From Limonium bicolor (lineage: Eukaryota > Streptophyta > Magnoliopsida > Caryophyllales > Plumbaginaceae), in assembly GCA_023374045.1 (NCBI GenBank), contig CM041782.1, positions 190,482,925 through 190,546,924 of the forward strand: 64,000 nucleotides of DNA, read 5' to 3'. The notes beneath the pieces are model-generated. The model worked only from the letters and a program-made list of their open reading frames with translations, was not told the DNA's origin and searched no databases. Shown in pieces: positions 22,430-34,741 of the stretch. Made by a program: the position numbers and the translations under genes. Every line of letters begins with the position of its first letter. The first letter of the stretch is position 1.

Positions 22430-24330
22430 TGGTGGAAGTGTATGGTGTGTGTGTTATAGAGGTAAGGGCTTATGTGTGCCTGAGGTGTATGATGTGGTGG
22501 TAAGGGCTTACGTGGGCCTGTGTGGTGGTAGTGTTGTGGTGCTCAAGCTTCGGGTTTCAATTAGTGTTGTCATAGCAATTGTTGGAACCAATAAGTGCCC
22601 CTAGTATATTCCTTAAGGCAGTATGAGCTTTAGAGCTTATGGAAATCTATCGTCCCGATCGATTGCCCCTAGTATTTTCTTTGATTAAACATGCGAACAA
22701 GTCTTATCCTCACAAGATCAAGGCTTATGTTTTGATGTGGTGCTTCCTAACCTACACTTGATGTGTTTGGTGTTTGCACTCGTTTCTTGCTTACGATCAT
22801 AACTTCTAGACCATTGAATTTGACATTTGATGGATTTACGCATTCGATTTACTTTCACGTGATTAGACACACAACTACCAAGTTGGAAGTATTTTAAGCT
22901 TATAACATGGGCATGGGGTGTGATGAAATACAACGAGATCATGGAGGGATATTTAGGATATGAGGAGCTTAAGCGGGTAACCAAAACTGTAACTTCCGTC
23001 TTCCCTCGAATTTGTCTTCCTTGTCTTGAAGTCGTCTAGCTGCTTTGAGTTGACGTTGTTTTCGAGCTTCTAGACTTGAACTTTTGAATTCGTCCTCTAC
23101 ACCATTTCTCTTCTTTTTGTCATTCAGATTTCTTTGAGGTATTTCAGGTTTGCCTCTTTGTTTTATCCTTCTTGACTTTGCCTTCGGGGTTCTTGTGTCT
23201 ACCGGTTTTGAGCTTTAAGAGTTGTTTTGATGTGAGCTCTTTGGATCCTGTGTCACTCTGGGACCATTTGCGGATCACAATGTCATACTGATAGCGGCGT
23301 GCTTCTTTGGATTAATGAAAACGTTATCCGAGAATCAGGCTCCTTGCTTCCTTTGGTCACCGGGTTTGATATTCATCATGGGCTGACTTGTTTTGTGGAG
23401 CTTTGTAATATCGAAAAGGGATATATGAAAGGCTCAGCTGGGGTGCCTAGGGTTTAATTTCAGGGTTCAGAAGCTTTTTTCGGCTGTGTGGGGCTGTACC
23501 TAGGTGTTTCGTCATTCCTGATAGTTTTGTATCCGTTCTTTGTTACTTTTCATAGGTCCAAGTGTAAATTTACAAATTATCTCCATCGGTCAAAATTATG
23601 CCGTTTACCTTACCTTTGAAAGTGATATAATCGGAGTCATATAAAATGACATGCTCATTCGCTCATGTTTTTTTTTGCTCAAGACACTCTCACGAATTTT
23701 CACTCGGAGACTTGTTCACATGTTTAAACAAAAGATGAAAGATGACGAACTTAAAATTAGATTGCCCCTATTATTGATTGGGGGGTTTATGACAAAAATT
23801 TAAAAGATGTGGATGTGGAACCGCTTCGTGGGTTGTTTGGATGTCTTGGGATAAGCTGTGGGGTTTGGCAAGGCATGTTCAAAATTTTGGAAACAAAATA
23901 CAAGTCTTTGAATTCCATTGTCAGGAAATGATTACTTCATGAACCATTTTCTCAAAAGAAACTTATGTGAAACAAAATCTTTTTTTTAACCATTTATACT
24001 TGAAGAAGTCATCCATTTGTGAACATGAGAAAGAACATGATTTAACAAAATCGATGCTTCTTATTAGTGGTTTGAAAACGACCATTCTTTGAAAACAATG
24101 AGTGATGTATTTGAAAGATTATTGTTTTAGCAAGTTATGCAGTAGAATGCATGTGAACCCTAAGCCTTCTATTGAATTTGAACTCCACCGAACCGTCTGA
24201 CTCCTGCATGCTGAAGACTCAAGCTCTCGACCGTTGGGACGTCACTGATATGACCGTGATCGCCTTCTTCTTGGACTCTTATTAGGGTCATCAAAATACC
24301 AGAACTAGGAATACATATTTGGACCTGAAT
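22430..24330 (-). other. Tat-type untranslated interior without ORFs
   Basis: Contains short AAGGGCTTA repeats at 22462-22530 and a block at 22550-22990 that is clearly similar to 63610-64000 in the second Tat copy. Shared words include TGCCCC then AGTATTTTCTTTGATTAA, and TTTTGATGTGGTGCTT. No frame gives protein similarity. Confidence 0.6.
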
Positions 24331-24339
24331 CTTTTATAA

Positions 24340-25400
24340 ACTGAATGTGTGGTGCATGGGTTGAAACGGTTTCATGAATGTGGATTGGCACTCGGGCCTG
24401 GATGATTTCATGGATGTGGATAGGCACTCGAGCCTGGATAGATTGAAAGTGAGGTACACAGGCTAGAATGATTTATAAGTGGGTTGGCACATTGGCCGGA
24501 ATGTTATGAGAATGCAGCAGTACTAGGGCCAGAATGAGTTGTGATATTGTGGCACTTGGGCCTGAATGTTGTGAAGATGTGATGCTTGGGCCGAATGTTT
24601 AGAGAGTGTGGCACTTGGGCCAGAAAGTGTTGAAAATGTGGCGCTTAGGGAAAAAGTGTTTGAGGGTGTGGAGCTTAGGCCTAAATGTGTTTGGGAATGT
24701 GGCGCTTGGGCCAAAATGATTTGGGATTATGGCACTTGGGCCAGAATGATTTGGGAATGTGGCGTTTGGGCCAGAAAGTGTTTGGGCTAGAAGTAAGACA
24801 TATGGGCCAGAGGGACTTCTAGACTAGAATGGATGTGAGCGCCTGAATGCTCTTAATCTGGAAGTGATGCACAAAGGCTGAAAAAAGCCACATGGACTGT
24901 GAATGGGCCAAAAGAGAAACTTTGAAGCCTAAGATTGTTTGATGTTCCTGTTGGGCCTTGAGGCCAGAAACCAGAGTGAATGAGTTATGCAAACTATCTT
25001 GAATTCGAATGGGTTGAAACCTAAACAAACGGTTTTGAGTGGGCCTAAAAGGTATAACACTTAGATCTAGGACTTTGGGCCAGGGCCCGAATAAAAAGTT
25101 TACCTAGACTAGAATGGGCCTTGGGCCGAAATTGAAAGGTCTGATTGATTTTTCTCGAGTTTTGTGAATTACTTCAAATTTAGGTGAATTTCTTTTCCAT
25201 TGGTCTAGAACTAAAGGGATAATTCAAATTGGACTGGAAAGGGAAATCACCTAAGTCTAGGCTTTTGGGCCAAAGCCCAAACAAGCAATTCACTCATTTA
25301 AACCAAACAGGGCCTTTGGGCTGCAAATAATTAAGCCGCAAATTTCGGGTAGGGCTGAGTTGATGTAGGAAAAGTTCCTATCAATTTCTAGGCTGTTAGT
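24340..25400. repeat. Tat TGGGCC-rich repeats
   Basis: Units of about 30-35 bases such as GTGGCGCTTGGGCCAGAATG are dense at 24500-24790. Sparser GGGCC words continue to about 25400. The two 60-codon ORFs here are repeat translations. Confidence 0.75.
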
Positions 25401-25930
25401 GGGCCGGTCCTACAAGCAAACAAGGCTCACACAAATTCAACATGTCCTCACTAGACGTTTAAATCAAACCGGGTATGGATCGATACGAAGAGGTGCTTCG
25501 GGCGTGGGCCCAAGTTAACACAAAGGAATAGGGCTTGCACGCTATTCTCTTTGGGCTTCCCACTCTTTTCACATCACCTAAAGGTGTGCGTCTACGGTCG
25601 GGTCTTTGAATGACCAAACAAGGCTAGGTAAGGGCACTGCCAAGAAAATGTTTGGGGCTAAAGCCCATGTATTAAGGGGATGTGGTTAGATGACATCCTC
25701 CTTTTTTCCCCCCACTTATTCACATCACCTAAAAAGGTGTGAGTTCCTGACAGGGGACCCTAAGGCTGGTCCCGGGCGGTTTGGGTGGACCCTTGCTCTC
25801 ATATGATGCAAAGGTGCAGAAAATTAAATTGCGCACAAAAGTAAACAAACAATGTAATAAAGTCATTAATAAACAATTTTCAAGTTAAGCCCCCTTTCTT
25901 AAAATTAAACAAGTTTAAAATTAAGAGTTT

Positions 25931-25949
25931 GTCCCCAGTAGAGTTGCCA
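25931..25949 (-). promoter_or_regulatory. Primer-binding site of Tat-type element (tRNA-Arg type)
   Basis: Minus-strand TGGCAACTCTACTGGGGAC, close to the tRNA-Arg-type PBS known from Ogre/Tat elements, three bases from the end of the 5' LTR. Confidence 0.85.
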
Positions 25950-25952
25950 TTC

Positions 25953-27917
25953 TGTGAGCCTTGATTTTTGAACTCTATCCTATGTTGATTCAAGTTGATT
26001 AGGATCTGATCGGGTTCTAGGTCCACTTATAACCCAAGATTAATTACTAAGTCATATAACACTAATTATTAAATCCTAAGTTAGCTCACTTCAACTTATT
26101 TTGAGTCACCACCTAATTTTAACCTAGGGTAAATTAGGAAATGTAGAGTTCACGCTTGAAGGCTTGGTATTCAACTTATTCAGGGTTCAAATTGCTTTCA
26201 CTATCTCTCCAAGATTGTTTTTCCTCTACTTAGTTTAATTACTGGCTTATTACGAAGTTGTTGTAACCTAAGTGTGCTAGTTTCTGATTTTTTTTGTGTT
26301 TTTAGCATTTTTTACTGGAATTAAAAGAGGAAATTGAAACTACCTAAACTATGGTTTTGGGGGCAGAATTAGGGAAGATTTTCATTCTGTCCGTAACCAC
26401 GGACCTAATGTTCGAGACCATGGGCCCCAGTTATATTAATAATGCAGGAAAATTGAATTTGTAGAAAAAAAAATTGAAAATGTCCGGGGCCACGGACAGG
26501 GTGTCCGTGGGCCCAGACATGAACCGTTGAAACCCAAAAGTTGAAAAATTAATTCTCGTCACCGTCCGAGGCTGTCTGTGGCCACGGACAGGCCGTCTGA
26601 AGGCGTGGACTAGCCACGGACGGTAGCGTTCTGGTGATTCCTGGTGGTGTTTTAGGCTCAAATTTTATGGGTGTGTAACCTACAAGATTTTAAACAAGTT
26701 AGAATTCAAAAGTACTCAATTTGATGTCAAATTAAGCATGAAACTTAGTAAACAAGTAAGTGGGAAAAACACAAACAAACCTTAATTCAGATTCAAGGAA
26801 AAATCAATTCGATTAGAAATTTCAAACAGAAGTGTATTTAGACCAGAGGAGTTAGAAAATTTGGTTTCTAACCTGTTTTGGTTTCAGGATTTGATGTTCC
26901 TTCATGTTGAGAATCTTTGAAAGCTTCGTTGGTGGCCAATCCGGTTTGACTTTGACCCAAGCTTCTGACCCCTTCTTCCTTGTGTTTTTCACCAAGTTTT
27001 GGTTTTTCATTTTTGGTGTTTTGGGGCTAGAAAGTTGAACGGGAAAAGAAAGAGTGTGTTTTGGGGGATTTCGGGGTGATTATGGTAGAGTTTCGATATT
27101 GATTTGAGACTTGAAAGTGTAAAAACGTAGGGAGAAGGGTTGTGGCTGTGATTTCTGACCTTGAAAGTGTTCTCCTCTACCCTAGTTCGTTTATGGGAAG
27201 GTCTTTTATAGTAAAAGGCTGAGCAAAAAGGTAAAGGAAGATCTCTTTGTAGAAAATCTTTATGTGCACTAAGAGAATTTGATTATTTAAAATATTCTGC
27301 AGGCCGTGAAAAATTATGTAATTTTAACTGAAGGTGAAGGATAATTTTTAGGAATTTTGAGAGTTGGAATCGGGTTATTTTGATAAATAACCGATTAGAT
27401 AAAAATCTCATAATGTGGAATCTCCCATCATTCTCCATCTTTTGTTAAAATTTCATGACATTTGCACTTGATTTGGGTATTTTCCAAAGGAGAGAGAAAA
27501 TTGCAAAAATGATTGAATTTCTCTTTTAAATTTTGGGCTAGGGTTCCAAATAAAATAATTTTAGGTTTACAACTGTATATAGTCATGCTAACCATGTGAC
27601 AATTTTATTTTAATTTTGCAAACCTTTTTTTTTCTATTTTGAGGCTATTTCATGTGTTAATTATTAAAGAAATTAGCTTATAATATGAATTAAAGATAAA
27701 TTTCCAGAATAAATATTATCAAAAAATCATTAAATATCTTTCATAATGAGTATGGTATTTGGAAGTGTTTGGAGATAATGAACAAGTCATATGAAAATAG
27801 AAAATCCCGAGAATGTCGTTAGAAAATTCCGCCTCGGTGCTTTTTGACCGTTTTGCCCTTGTCTTTGCATTTGTGCGCTTGAGCCCTTTCCCGAGGGTCA
27901 AAATTTTGTGTATAACA
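25953..27917 (-). repeat. 5' LTR of Tat-type element
   Basis: Plus-strand text runs TGTGAGCCTTG to GTGTATAACA. It aligns with 18354-20369 but has visible substitutions and lacks about 70 bases present there near 19815-19890, so the insertion is not recent. A CG-rich inverted-repeat island lies at 26393-26630. Confidence 0.88.
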
Positions 27918-28595
27918 GCATGTATATATACGGTTAGTTAAGATGTAACTATTGTCCTATAAGGTCCTAGACTCTAGGAGTCAACTACAACTCCTGCCTT
28001 ACACATAACAACCACACTAGATTACTAGAGAGTCTTCAACTTGATCTGAAGTCGTCAAAACATGTGTCGCCATGCGATTGGACACACCGGTGGCAGCTCT
28101 CTTGATTGGTCGAGCACCACTTGTGTACTCAACTTGTCTGATATTGTCTGGCTTACTAATGCTCGCAAATGCTCTCTTTTAGACTTCATTATGGCTATGT
28201 GATTGTCTGATTAATATCCCTTTAGTTATTTTGTTCTCTTGCACATTAATGAGTAATGTTCTTGTTGTGTGCTAGTTGATTGTGTGGATATGAGAGTCTG
28301 CATAGATATGTCGATCTTCTTGCAGTCTTTGCCTTTGATTTATTCCTGAAGCATAAGAGATGTGGTTGTGTGATGCTTGACTTCTTGTATGTACTAGAAT
28401 TTTTATCGTGAGCTCTCCTGGACAGGTGCCTGACTGGTTAGGCACATGTCATGAATTGAGTGCGCTTGCAACCTTGCGTGGTAAGCCACTCCTTTTCCTG
28501 TCTATCTGAATATCAAAGCTTAACAAAAACGTTAGATATACAACACAAGGTTTGATATCATCAAAACTAAAAAATCTTGACTTAACGATTTCGCA
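27918..28595 (-). repeat. Sirevirus-like 3' LTR, remaining part
   Basis: Continues the LTR of 17935-18353 after the Tat insertion. It matches 58936 to about 59614, for example ACGGTTAGTTAAGATG and ACTCTAGGAGTC. With the first part it gives about 1.09 kb, equal to the 5' copy. The right end is uncertain by some 15 bases. Confidence 0.8.
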
Positions 28596-28650
28596 CTTTT
28601 TGATGATGCAACCGATACAAAATCATATGTACTTAGCAATTTAAAATTTT

Positions 28651-28683
28651 GAGAGATTCCCTCTAAGAAGGATTCCCCCTAAG
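28651..28683 (-). promoter_or_regulatory. Two polypurine-tract-like motifs of the Sirevirus-like element
   Basis: On the minus strand CTTAGGGGGAATCC is followed by CTTAGAGGGAATCT. Several adjacent PPT-like motifs before the 3' LTR are a reported trait of Sireviruses. Confidence 0.55.
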
Positions 28684-28914
28684 TTTGTTAAAGGTTGAGA
28701 GATTAATTTGAACAACAAAAGATGACAACTTTCATACCATAACCATAGTAGAGAGTTTTCCGCTAAGATAGTTACATAACACAAGGAAAATAGTCATAAG
28801 TCACAAGTACATATGTTTCTTTTCCCCCTTTGCCATACAACAAAAATAGGGAGCAACTACATGACATAATATATTGAAAAGGCCATGAAATTCTACAACT
28901 ATGATCGAGATAAG

Positions 28915-29235
28915 CTAGATACAATGATGTGTTTGGGTATCCCATTCGGTGACATCTAGGCCATAAGGTTCATCCTCCGAAAAAGCTTTGAACAAAGGTA
29001 ATTTAGCTGTGCTGGAGAGGTATGAGTCTTCAGAATCTACTATGAACTCCATGCAGTGAGGAGTTCGAGACTCAGATGGAGTACCACTTGAGGTTCTAAA
29101 CCAAGCTGTGTATGAGTTGAAGATTGGTTGGTCAAAGCTTTGGGTGACGCATTTCTTAGGGTGTTGTGTGAACATGAATTTGTGAATGGTGGAATGGACT
29201 GCTTTTTCGTTTGAGCTTTGTGGAGTTTGTGCCAT
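28915..29235 (-). CDS. Small ORF of unknown function near the 3' end of the Sirevirus-like element
   Basis: 106 codons, not recognised. The protein is polar, with no membrane segment, no zinc-finger cysteines and a somewhat acidic C-terminal half (around IVDSEDSYLS and KAFSEDEPYGLD). It lies between the post-pol ORF remnant (ending at 29873) and the PPT region, in the same strand. It could be a downstream part of the post-pol ORF region after decay, or a chance ORF. A shorter ORF in another frame (29040-29270) overlaps it and is left out. Confidence 0.3.
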   Translation of the reverse strand: MAQTPQSSNEKAVHSTIHKFMFTQHPKKCVTQSFDQPIFNSYTAWFRTSSGTPSESRTPHCMEFIVDSEDSYLSSTAKLPLFKAFSEDEPYGLDVTEWDTQTHHCI

Positions 29236-29872
29236 TTTCTGTTAAGTGAAGCATTGTGTGTGAGAAGCAAATGAACTGAGCAAGGATTTATAGCTACTTG
29301 GAGATATGCTCAACAAGTGATCGGTGAGTGGTAATATATGAGGTTCTACGTCTTGTGGGCTATGTTTGTAGGCTTTTTAGGTGTCAAGTTTGGAGATTGG
29401 ATTGGTGGAATGGATGAGACTAAATATCTCTGATCACTTGTAATTTTTAATCAAGGAAGAAGGAGCTATTACAATAAATTATTTCGTAAACAAAATTAAT
29501 CATTCAAGTCGACAAAGTAACAATTGCATTTTCATTCATATCAAAATATTGACTTGGAACAGATATTCAATGGCTGCAAAACATTAATGGAAAACAAAAA
29601 GAATCTAACTTAAAGCTAATTCTCTCATGGATTTCACTCATGTCTCTAAGAGATAAAGAACACTCAGGCTAGAGGTGGGAGTCTATGAAGTCTATAGCTC
29701 CTTGAACCATGTGATGAACACTTGGTTCTCAAGAGACAGCCTGCACATTAGTGAGAGTAACTCTCACACTCTTTTGAACATCCCAAGCTGAAGTATCCAG
29801 ACTGGTCCCTGACCTGTCATGGACCGATGAGAGACTTCACTTCCTCTTGAGTGCTGATGTCCTTGCTATGGG

Positions 29873-31330
29873 TCAAGGCTCTGACCTTGTGTCCTTGCTC
29901 TTGGTGGGCTTCTGAGTGACCACGAGCATGTCTCCCTTAGTTTTGATCCCCATCTTGGAAAGCATCTCTGAACAGATGCCCTTCTGAGCGATCCGCGCAC
30001 ATTCGTGGAACCAGTATGTGTCCACTCCGTTTTGTTGTAGCACTTTGGTCACCGCTCCCCCATGCACTAGACCTTGGTTTACGTAGCGACTCTCCTCAAT
30101 TGTGAGAAGAATCATTGCAGGGAGATTGATTTTCTCCCTGCTCTTGAGGGTGTACATCAATCTCACATCCTTTGCATTGATGATACGAGTGTGTTAATTC
30201 CTCGGGGTGATGTTGTGGGTGAGTAGACTGGAGAGGACCCTATCGAGATTGGACATCTCTACCACGTTAAAGTTCTTAATTATGGCCCCTTTGTTGAGCA
30301 ACTGGACCATTTTTCCTTCTTGGTGTCCCATATCAATCCATGTGGTTTCTTTTGGAACCATCTGTCCTTCTAGTTCCAAACTGAAAGTCTTGCATATCCA
30401 AGACTTGGTTATGTTGATGGTGACACCTTGGACTGTGGAGTTAAGGTAGTCATCTTCATTGTCCCTCTGAAGCGGTCCAAGATGTCGCATGTGCTCCTTG
30501 AGCAGCTCGGTGTAGACGTCGATGGGCTCCTAAAAGAATTCAACCCATCCTCGAAACTTCAGCAGCTTCTAGATCTTTCCAAGACCCATCTTCTCCATAC
30601 AGTCCAAGTCCAACGTCTTTGGTAAGACTAGACAGGACTTGTCATTGATGTTCTCGGCCTTGATCATGGTTGGCTTTAACTCTTTGAGCTTCTTCAGGTA
30701 CTTGATGGTGTGGAGTGGTTGTGGCTTAACACTCGCCTTCTTGGATTTGAAGAGCTCCTCAAGCTCCTGACCATGCGGTGAGAGCACCATCTTTTGCTTC
30801 CCTTTTTCCTTCTCTAATTTCTTGTGCTGCTGAGCTGTGGATATGATCGGTGAGGACTCTATGTCACTATTACCTTCACGACCAGATCTTTGAGGTGTCG
30901 GTGACCGGTCTACGAATGGTACCACAGTCCAAGCTAATGGTTGTATTTTCTCCTCTGAGTTTTGAGCAGTCACACCTTCTTCGTGACCCCTCTCTTATGC
31001 TATAGCTTCCTTTCGTGACTTCTCGTCACTTTGTACTTCCTCCTTCTCTATCGTTGAACCACAACCTCGACGACTACTGAGGGAGTGGCTTCCTCGTCGT
31101 TGGTGAAGTGCAACTTGCTAGTTGCTCCTTCTGGTGTGAAGTGGGCTTTTGTGGAGTTTCTTACTAGGTTTTGGTGTGTTTGGAGGCACGAGTTGCGTGA
31201 GTTACGCGACTCGTTGTAGCAATAGAAAGATCTTGGTCTTTTGGGACTTTAGGATTTTTGGCTTTTGAGTGCTTGGTGGCAATTTTCGGTGATGGAGTAG
31301 GAGAAGACATGGTTGGCTTTTCGATGGAGG
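29873..31330 (-). pseudogene. Post-pol ORF of the Sirevirus-like element, 3' portion (plant-transposon-protein-like)
   Basis: Three ORFs (30973-30569, 30490-30194, 30166-29873) share one frame, so they are one gene broken by stops, including TAGs near 30569 and 30530 and one at 30194. The frame includes WVEFF and PIDVYTELLKEHMRHLGPL, then KSWICKTFSLELEG, then LSSLLTHNITPRN and KINLPAMILLTIEES. This resembles the domain called putative plant transposon protein, seen in extra ORFs of plant LTR elements. Its function is unknown; the position after pol is that of env-like ORFs. Upstream it is basic and more decayed, and at 31336 it is cut by the Athila insertion; its beginning is at 44992-45262. 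Confidence 0.6.
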
Positions 31331-31336
31331 TAGGAG

Positions 31337-33188
31337 TGCAAACGATATATTTGAGGTATTAAAAGCCTAGAAATAATCCTAGAATTCAATAATTCAATAG
31401 ATCGTCAGGTTGCAAAAATCCTGGTCGAAATAGTATAGTAATTCAATGAAGCGACCTGGGTGTCAATCCACGGGACTTGATAAGTAAGTCTAGCCTTAGA
31501 TAATGGTTAACTCAAAAAGGGGTTTTGTTTTGGTTTTGGGTTTCACAAATAGATAACAAGAAAGTAAATAGCAGATAAATTAAAGTGATAGTTTTGGGAG
31601 TGTGAACGGTACTCTAGGTTCTGGGAGTTGTTTCACTAGCTAGGTTCTGCATATTCTACTGCTTAAGTGGAGACTTGGATCGGCTTGTAATTCTCAATTA
31701 TCTATTCTGTATTAAGTCTTAATTCCAGATAGCTCATCTAGACAGGGCATGTAGTTCTAGTCTAGACCTAGCAAGTATATCTAGATGGTTTTATTGCACA
31801 GAATTACTAGTCTGGTTTTAATCCGGACTAAAGCTCCTAGTGACTAAAGTAATCTATCCGATTGCAATTATCGCAGGTAACAGGTTAATAGGACCGTCAA
31901 TGCTAATCACCTTATCTGATCATAACATGATTCGAGGGCTTATAATAAATTCATGACGTTTATTAAAAGTACTTAAAAGCATTAACCTGAACAATCCAAA
32001 TTGTCTCAACAAGCAGCAAAATAATGCAGAGTTTAACTAATTACAACATCCCTTCCCCTAGAGTAAATCCTCTTAGCTAGACATAGCGATTATAATAATA
32101 AATGAGAGAGAGTTAGAAGAAATCATCTGTTATGAAGATCTTCTTGCTCGCTCCGTCCTTTGTCCTTGCGTTGTGCTGGCTTGAAGGTTGGTCTTGGTGA
32201 TAATGGAGTGAACTGGGTGAAATGGGGCGAAAGTGGAATTTTTGGCGATTTTTGTGAGGTGTCCGGCTGAAGAGGGTCGGACACACGGTAGGACGTGAGA
32301 TGTCCGGATCTGTCTGGGTCGGACGCGATCCGGACGTGGGTGGAATGAGCGTGTCCGGATCCGACAAGGGTTGGACACGGGTAAATTCTGTGAAAAAGAT
32401 GCGGAATGTGTTTGTGGGTGAGCGCGAGTGATTACGGGGGAATTTTAGCGAGGATGAAGATGAACTGGGCTGAATCGTGAATGAGATGTGCAGAGTATGG
32501 AGAGGTTTTATGAATGGAGATGGAGTAGTAGAGAGGAGAGGAGACTGTGAAGTCAGGTACGGTTTGGAATGAAGGCAGGAGGTGGTTTATATAGGGTTAG
32601 AAAGGAAAACACAGATTAGTGGAAGTTTGGTAAAGGGTAGCTTGATTGAGGCATTGATTGAGGATGGAGCGTAGTTAATAAATGTTGTAGTGCGCCGCTC
32701 CTCTGTTTCCATGCCGACTGTCTGTTAATGCGCTGCTCGATAATTAGCCGAAAGGCTAATTATCAGTGCGTGCATTTTTATATTTCAATTATGTGTGACG
32801 TCCGGATCGTGTCCGGATCCGGACGTGACACAGAGTTTTAGATCTGGAATGCGAACTCTCGGATCTGGAATTTTAGTCACGTCCGGCTCTTGTTCGGCCA
32901 AACAGATCCGGACAAGAGACGTCCGGCTTTGTGTCCGGCCAAACTGATCCGGACAAGACCAATTTTTGTCTCTTTTCCTGATTTGTTCCCCGTTTGTTGT
33001 GTTGTACTCCTTATGATGTATAATCTTTATTTCCTGGGTTTTTCCTGTATTTAACATATATAACACACCAGTTCTTATCAAAGCATCAATCTTAGGAAAA
33101 ACACATAATAAGTGGGAAACATTGCCTGAATCGTTACAAATTATAAGGTATTTAAACCCTAAAAAGCCTATATGTTTCACACTTATCA
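31337..33188 (-). repeat. 3' LTR of Athila-type element
   Basis: 1852 bp. On the minus strand it starts TGATAAGTGTGAAAC and ends CGTTTGCA. It contains two clusters of GTCCGG and CCGGAC words (32270-32385 and 32803-32965), with the palindrome GTCCGGATCCGGAC. ORFs within it (32113-32378, 32785-33258) lie in LTR sequence and are not taken as genes. Confidence 0.94.
32585..32595 (-). promoter_or_regulatory. Putative TATA box of Athila LTR
   Basis: Minus-strand CCCTATATAAA, identical at 44391-44400 in the 5' LTR, where it could drive the element. Confidence 0.5.
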
Positions 33189-33202
33189 ACTTCCTCACAC
33201 TT
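33189..33202 (-). promoter_or_regulatory. Polypurine tract of Athila-type element
   Basis: Minus-strand AAGTGTGAGGAAGT, directly at the 3' LTR start; typical of Athila. Confidence 0.85.
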
Positions 33203-34741
33203 AAGCTTTTGCTTGTCCTCAAGCAAAATAGGAATAAGAATATCTCCAAAACCTTCACATAATCTCAAATTTTAAACAAGTGCAGGACGAAATCAAACAA
33301 AGTGATAAATGAAAGAATAATCTTGCTCTCTGTGGTAGGTTTTCACAAACAGTGAAGCAGGAACAATTTTGTAAAAGCATAGAGAAACTAGATTGTAGAA
33401 AACAAGTTAACTTAGCTTGGGACTTTCCACCATTTCTTTCCTCTAACCTTTGGATGACAAGGGGTGTGAAGTAATGCCTTATTCCGCAATACCTTTCAAC
33501 ACCACGTACTCGTGATCAAAAGCAAAAATTAAACTGCAATGAATTTTTCTTTCACATGCAAAAACATTCTTCTTCCAAGAATTATATACAAAACAAACGA
33601 AATATTGTGAATTGCAGAGTTATTCTGTAACCCAGACTTTTCTCTCTATCCTTGTAACGGTGTTGGGCCAACTATCCCAGATCAAGAGACCTTAGGTAGA
33701 TAGGTGATAAGGCACCCTTAAGACTTAATAACCGGATAGACGAGGCCTGCTATTGTTAGGAAAAAATTTTTGATCAGTGGAGTACCTTGCCTTACCCTTT
33801 TCATTCCAAACATTCACTTCATTTCCAAAATCCCAAGCTAAAATATTCTAGTTTCCACAACTAGCCAATCTACCTGATTTTTAGTGAAAAGAGAGTGGTT
33901 TTAAATAAAACTATTTTTATACAAACCTCATCAAGCAAAAAGATTCCTACGGTTTTCACTTTGATTTAATAACACTCGATGTGCACAGGTATTAGAGAAG
34001 CAAAAAGCAAGTGTGGCATTAAAGAACAATTAGCATGTTTTCAGGGAAAGGTCTCTCCTTCCTCACACTTAAGATGAGCAATGTCCTCATTGATCAATGA
34101 AGAAAAACAGAGAAAAGAGCTTTCAAAACATGTTATACTCATAATAGATGCATATGCAATAATTAACCCTCAACGCAACAAATGTGGAACATCAAGTACG
34201 TGAAATTATGAACTGAGACTCCCCTGGTGTTATGGCTTGAGGAAGATGTTCTTCCTCACACTTGAAGTTTGGCAGGGGTCGAGAGATTCCTTATGAGTCA
34301 CAGACAGTATAGGTTGTGTGCAGATTAAGAGTTGCTAAATTTTCACTGGCACGTACAACCACAGAATAAAGTGCATTAACTCGAACTACAGAGAATATTT
34401 GAATCGAATGAGTCATATTTAGAGAAAGAATACTCCCCATAGTTTAAGCTTAGCAGACATTCGCAAGTAGTGTGGTTCCATTTCCTGTACTTATAGCCAT
34501 TTGTTTCGCAGTAGAGGTGACATGTAAAGTAATCATTTTAGAACGCTGCACTGCTCAGAGAAACAAGAAATTTAGCAATTTAGAATTTAAAACACTGCTG
34601 AATATATCTAATACCACTTCACCTGCAGTCCCATGTTTCCGTTAGTGTTAACAAACAAAAGTAAAATAAGTCTAAGAAGAAGAAAAGAAAAGTACAGAAA
34701 AACTAACAAAAGAAAAGAAAGCAGTAAAAATAGAGTGGCTA
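33203..34741 (-). other. Athila 3' untranslated region
   Basis: About 1.5 kb between ORF2 and the PPT, without ORFs. It contains the word TCTGGGATAGTTGG (minus strand near 33670) that recurs at about 50858 in the second Athila-type segment. Confidence 0.6.

Larger units (their letters stand above)
18354..27917 (-). mobile_element. Non-autonomous Tat/Ogre-type LTR retrotransposon (9.56 kb, no gag-pol)
   Basis: Two direct LTRs (18354-20369 and 25953-27917) enclose a 5.6-kb interior with a PBS at one end and a PPT at the other, both in minus-strand order. Flanks are GCAAG (18349-18353) and GCATG (27918-27922), a 5-bp TSD with one change. The related Sirevirus LTR at 58936-58940 keeps the unoccupied site GCAAG. 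The interior has no gag, PR, RT, RH or IN similarity in any frame. It consists of tandem arrays and TGGGCC-rich sequence. That makes it a large non-autonomous derivative (LARD-like) that would need proteins from an autonomous Tat/Ogre element. Confidence 0.85.

Noticed and set aside
32785..33258. 157-codon ORF in the Athila LTR, also open in the 5' LTR (44588-44992)
   Set aside because: Conservation is explained by the recent identity of the two LTRs; it starts outside the LTR in one copy and shows no domain.
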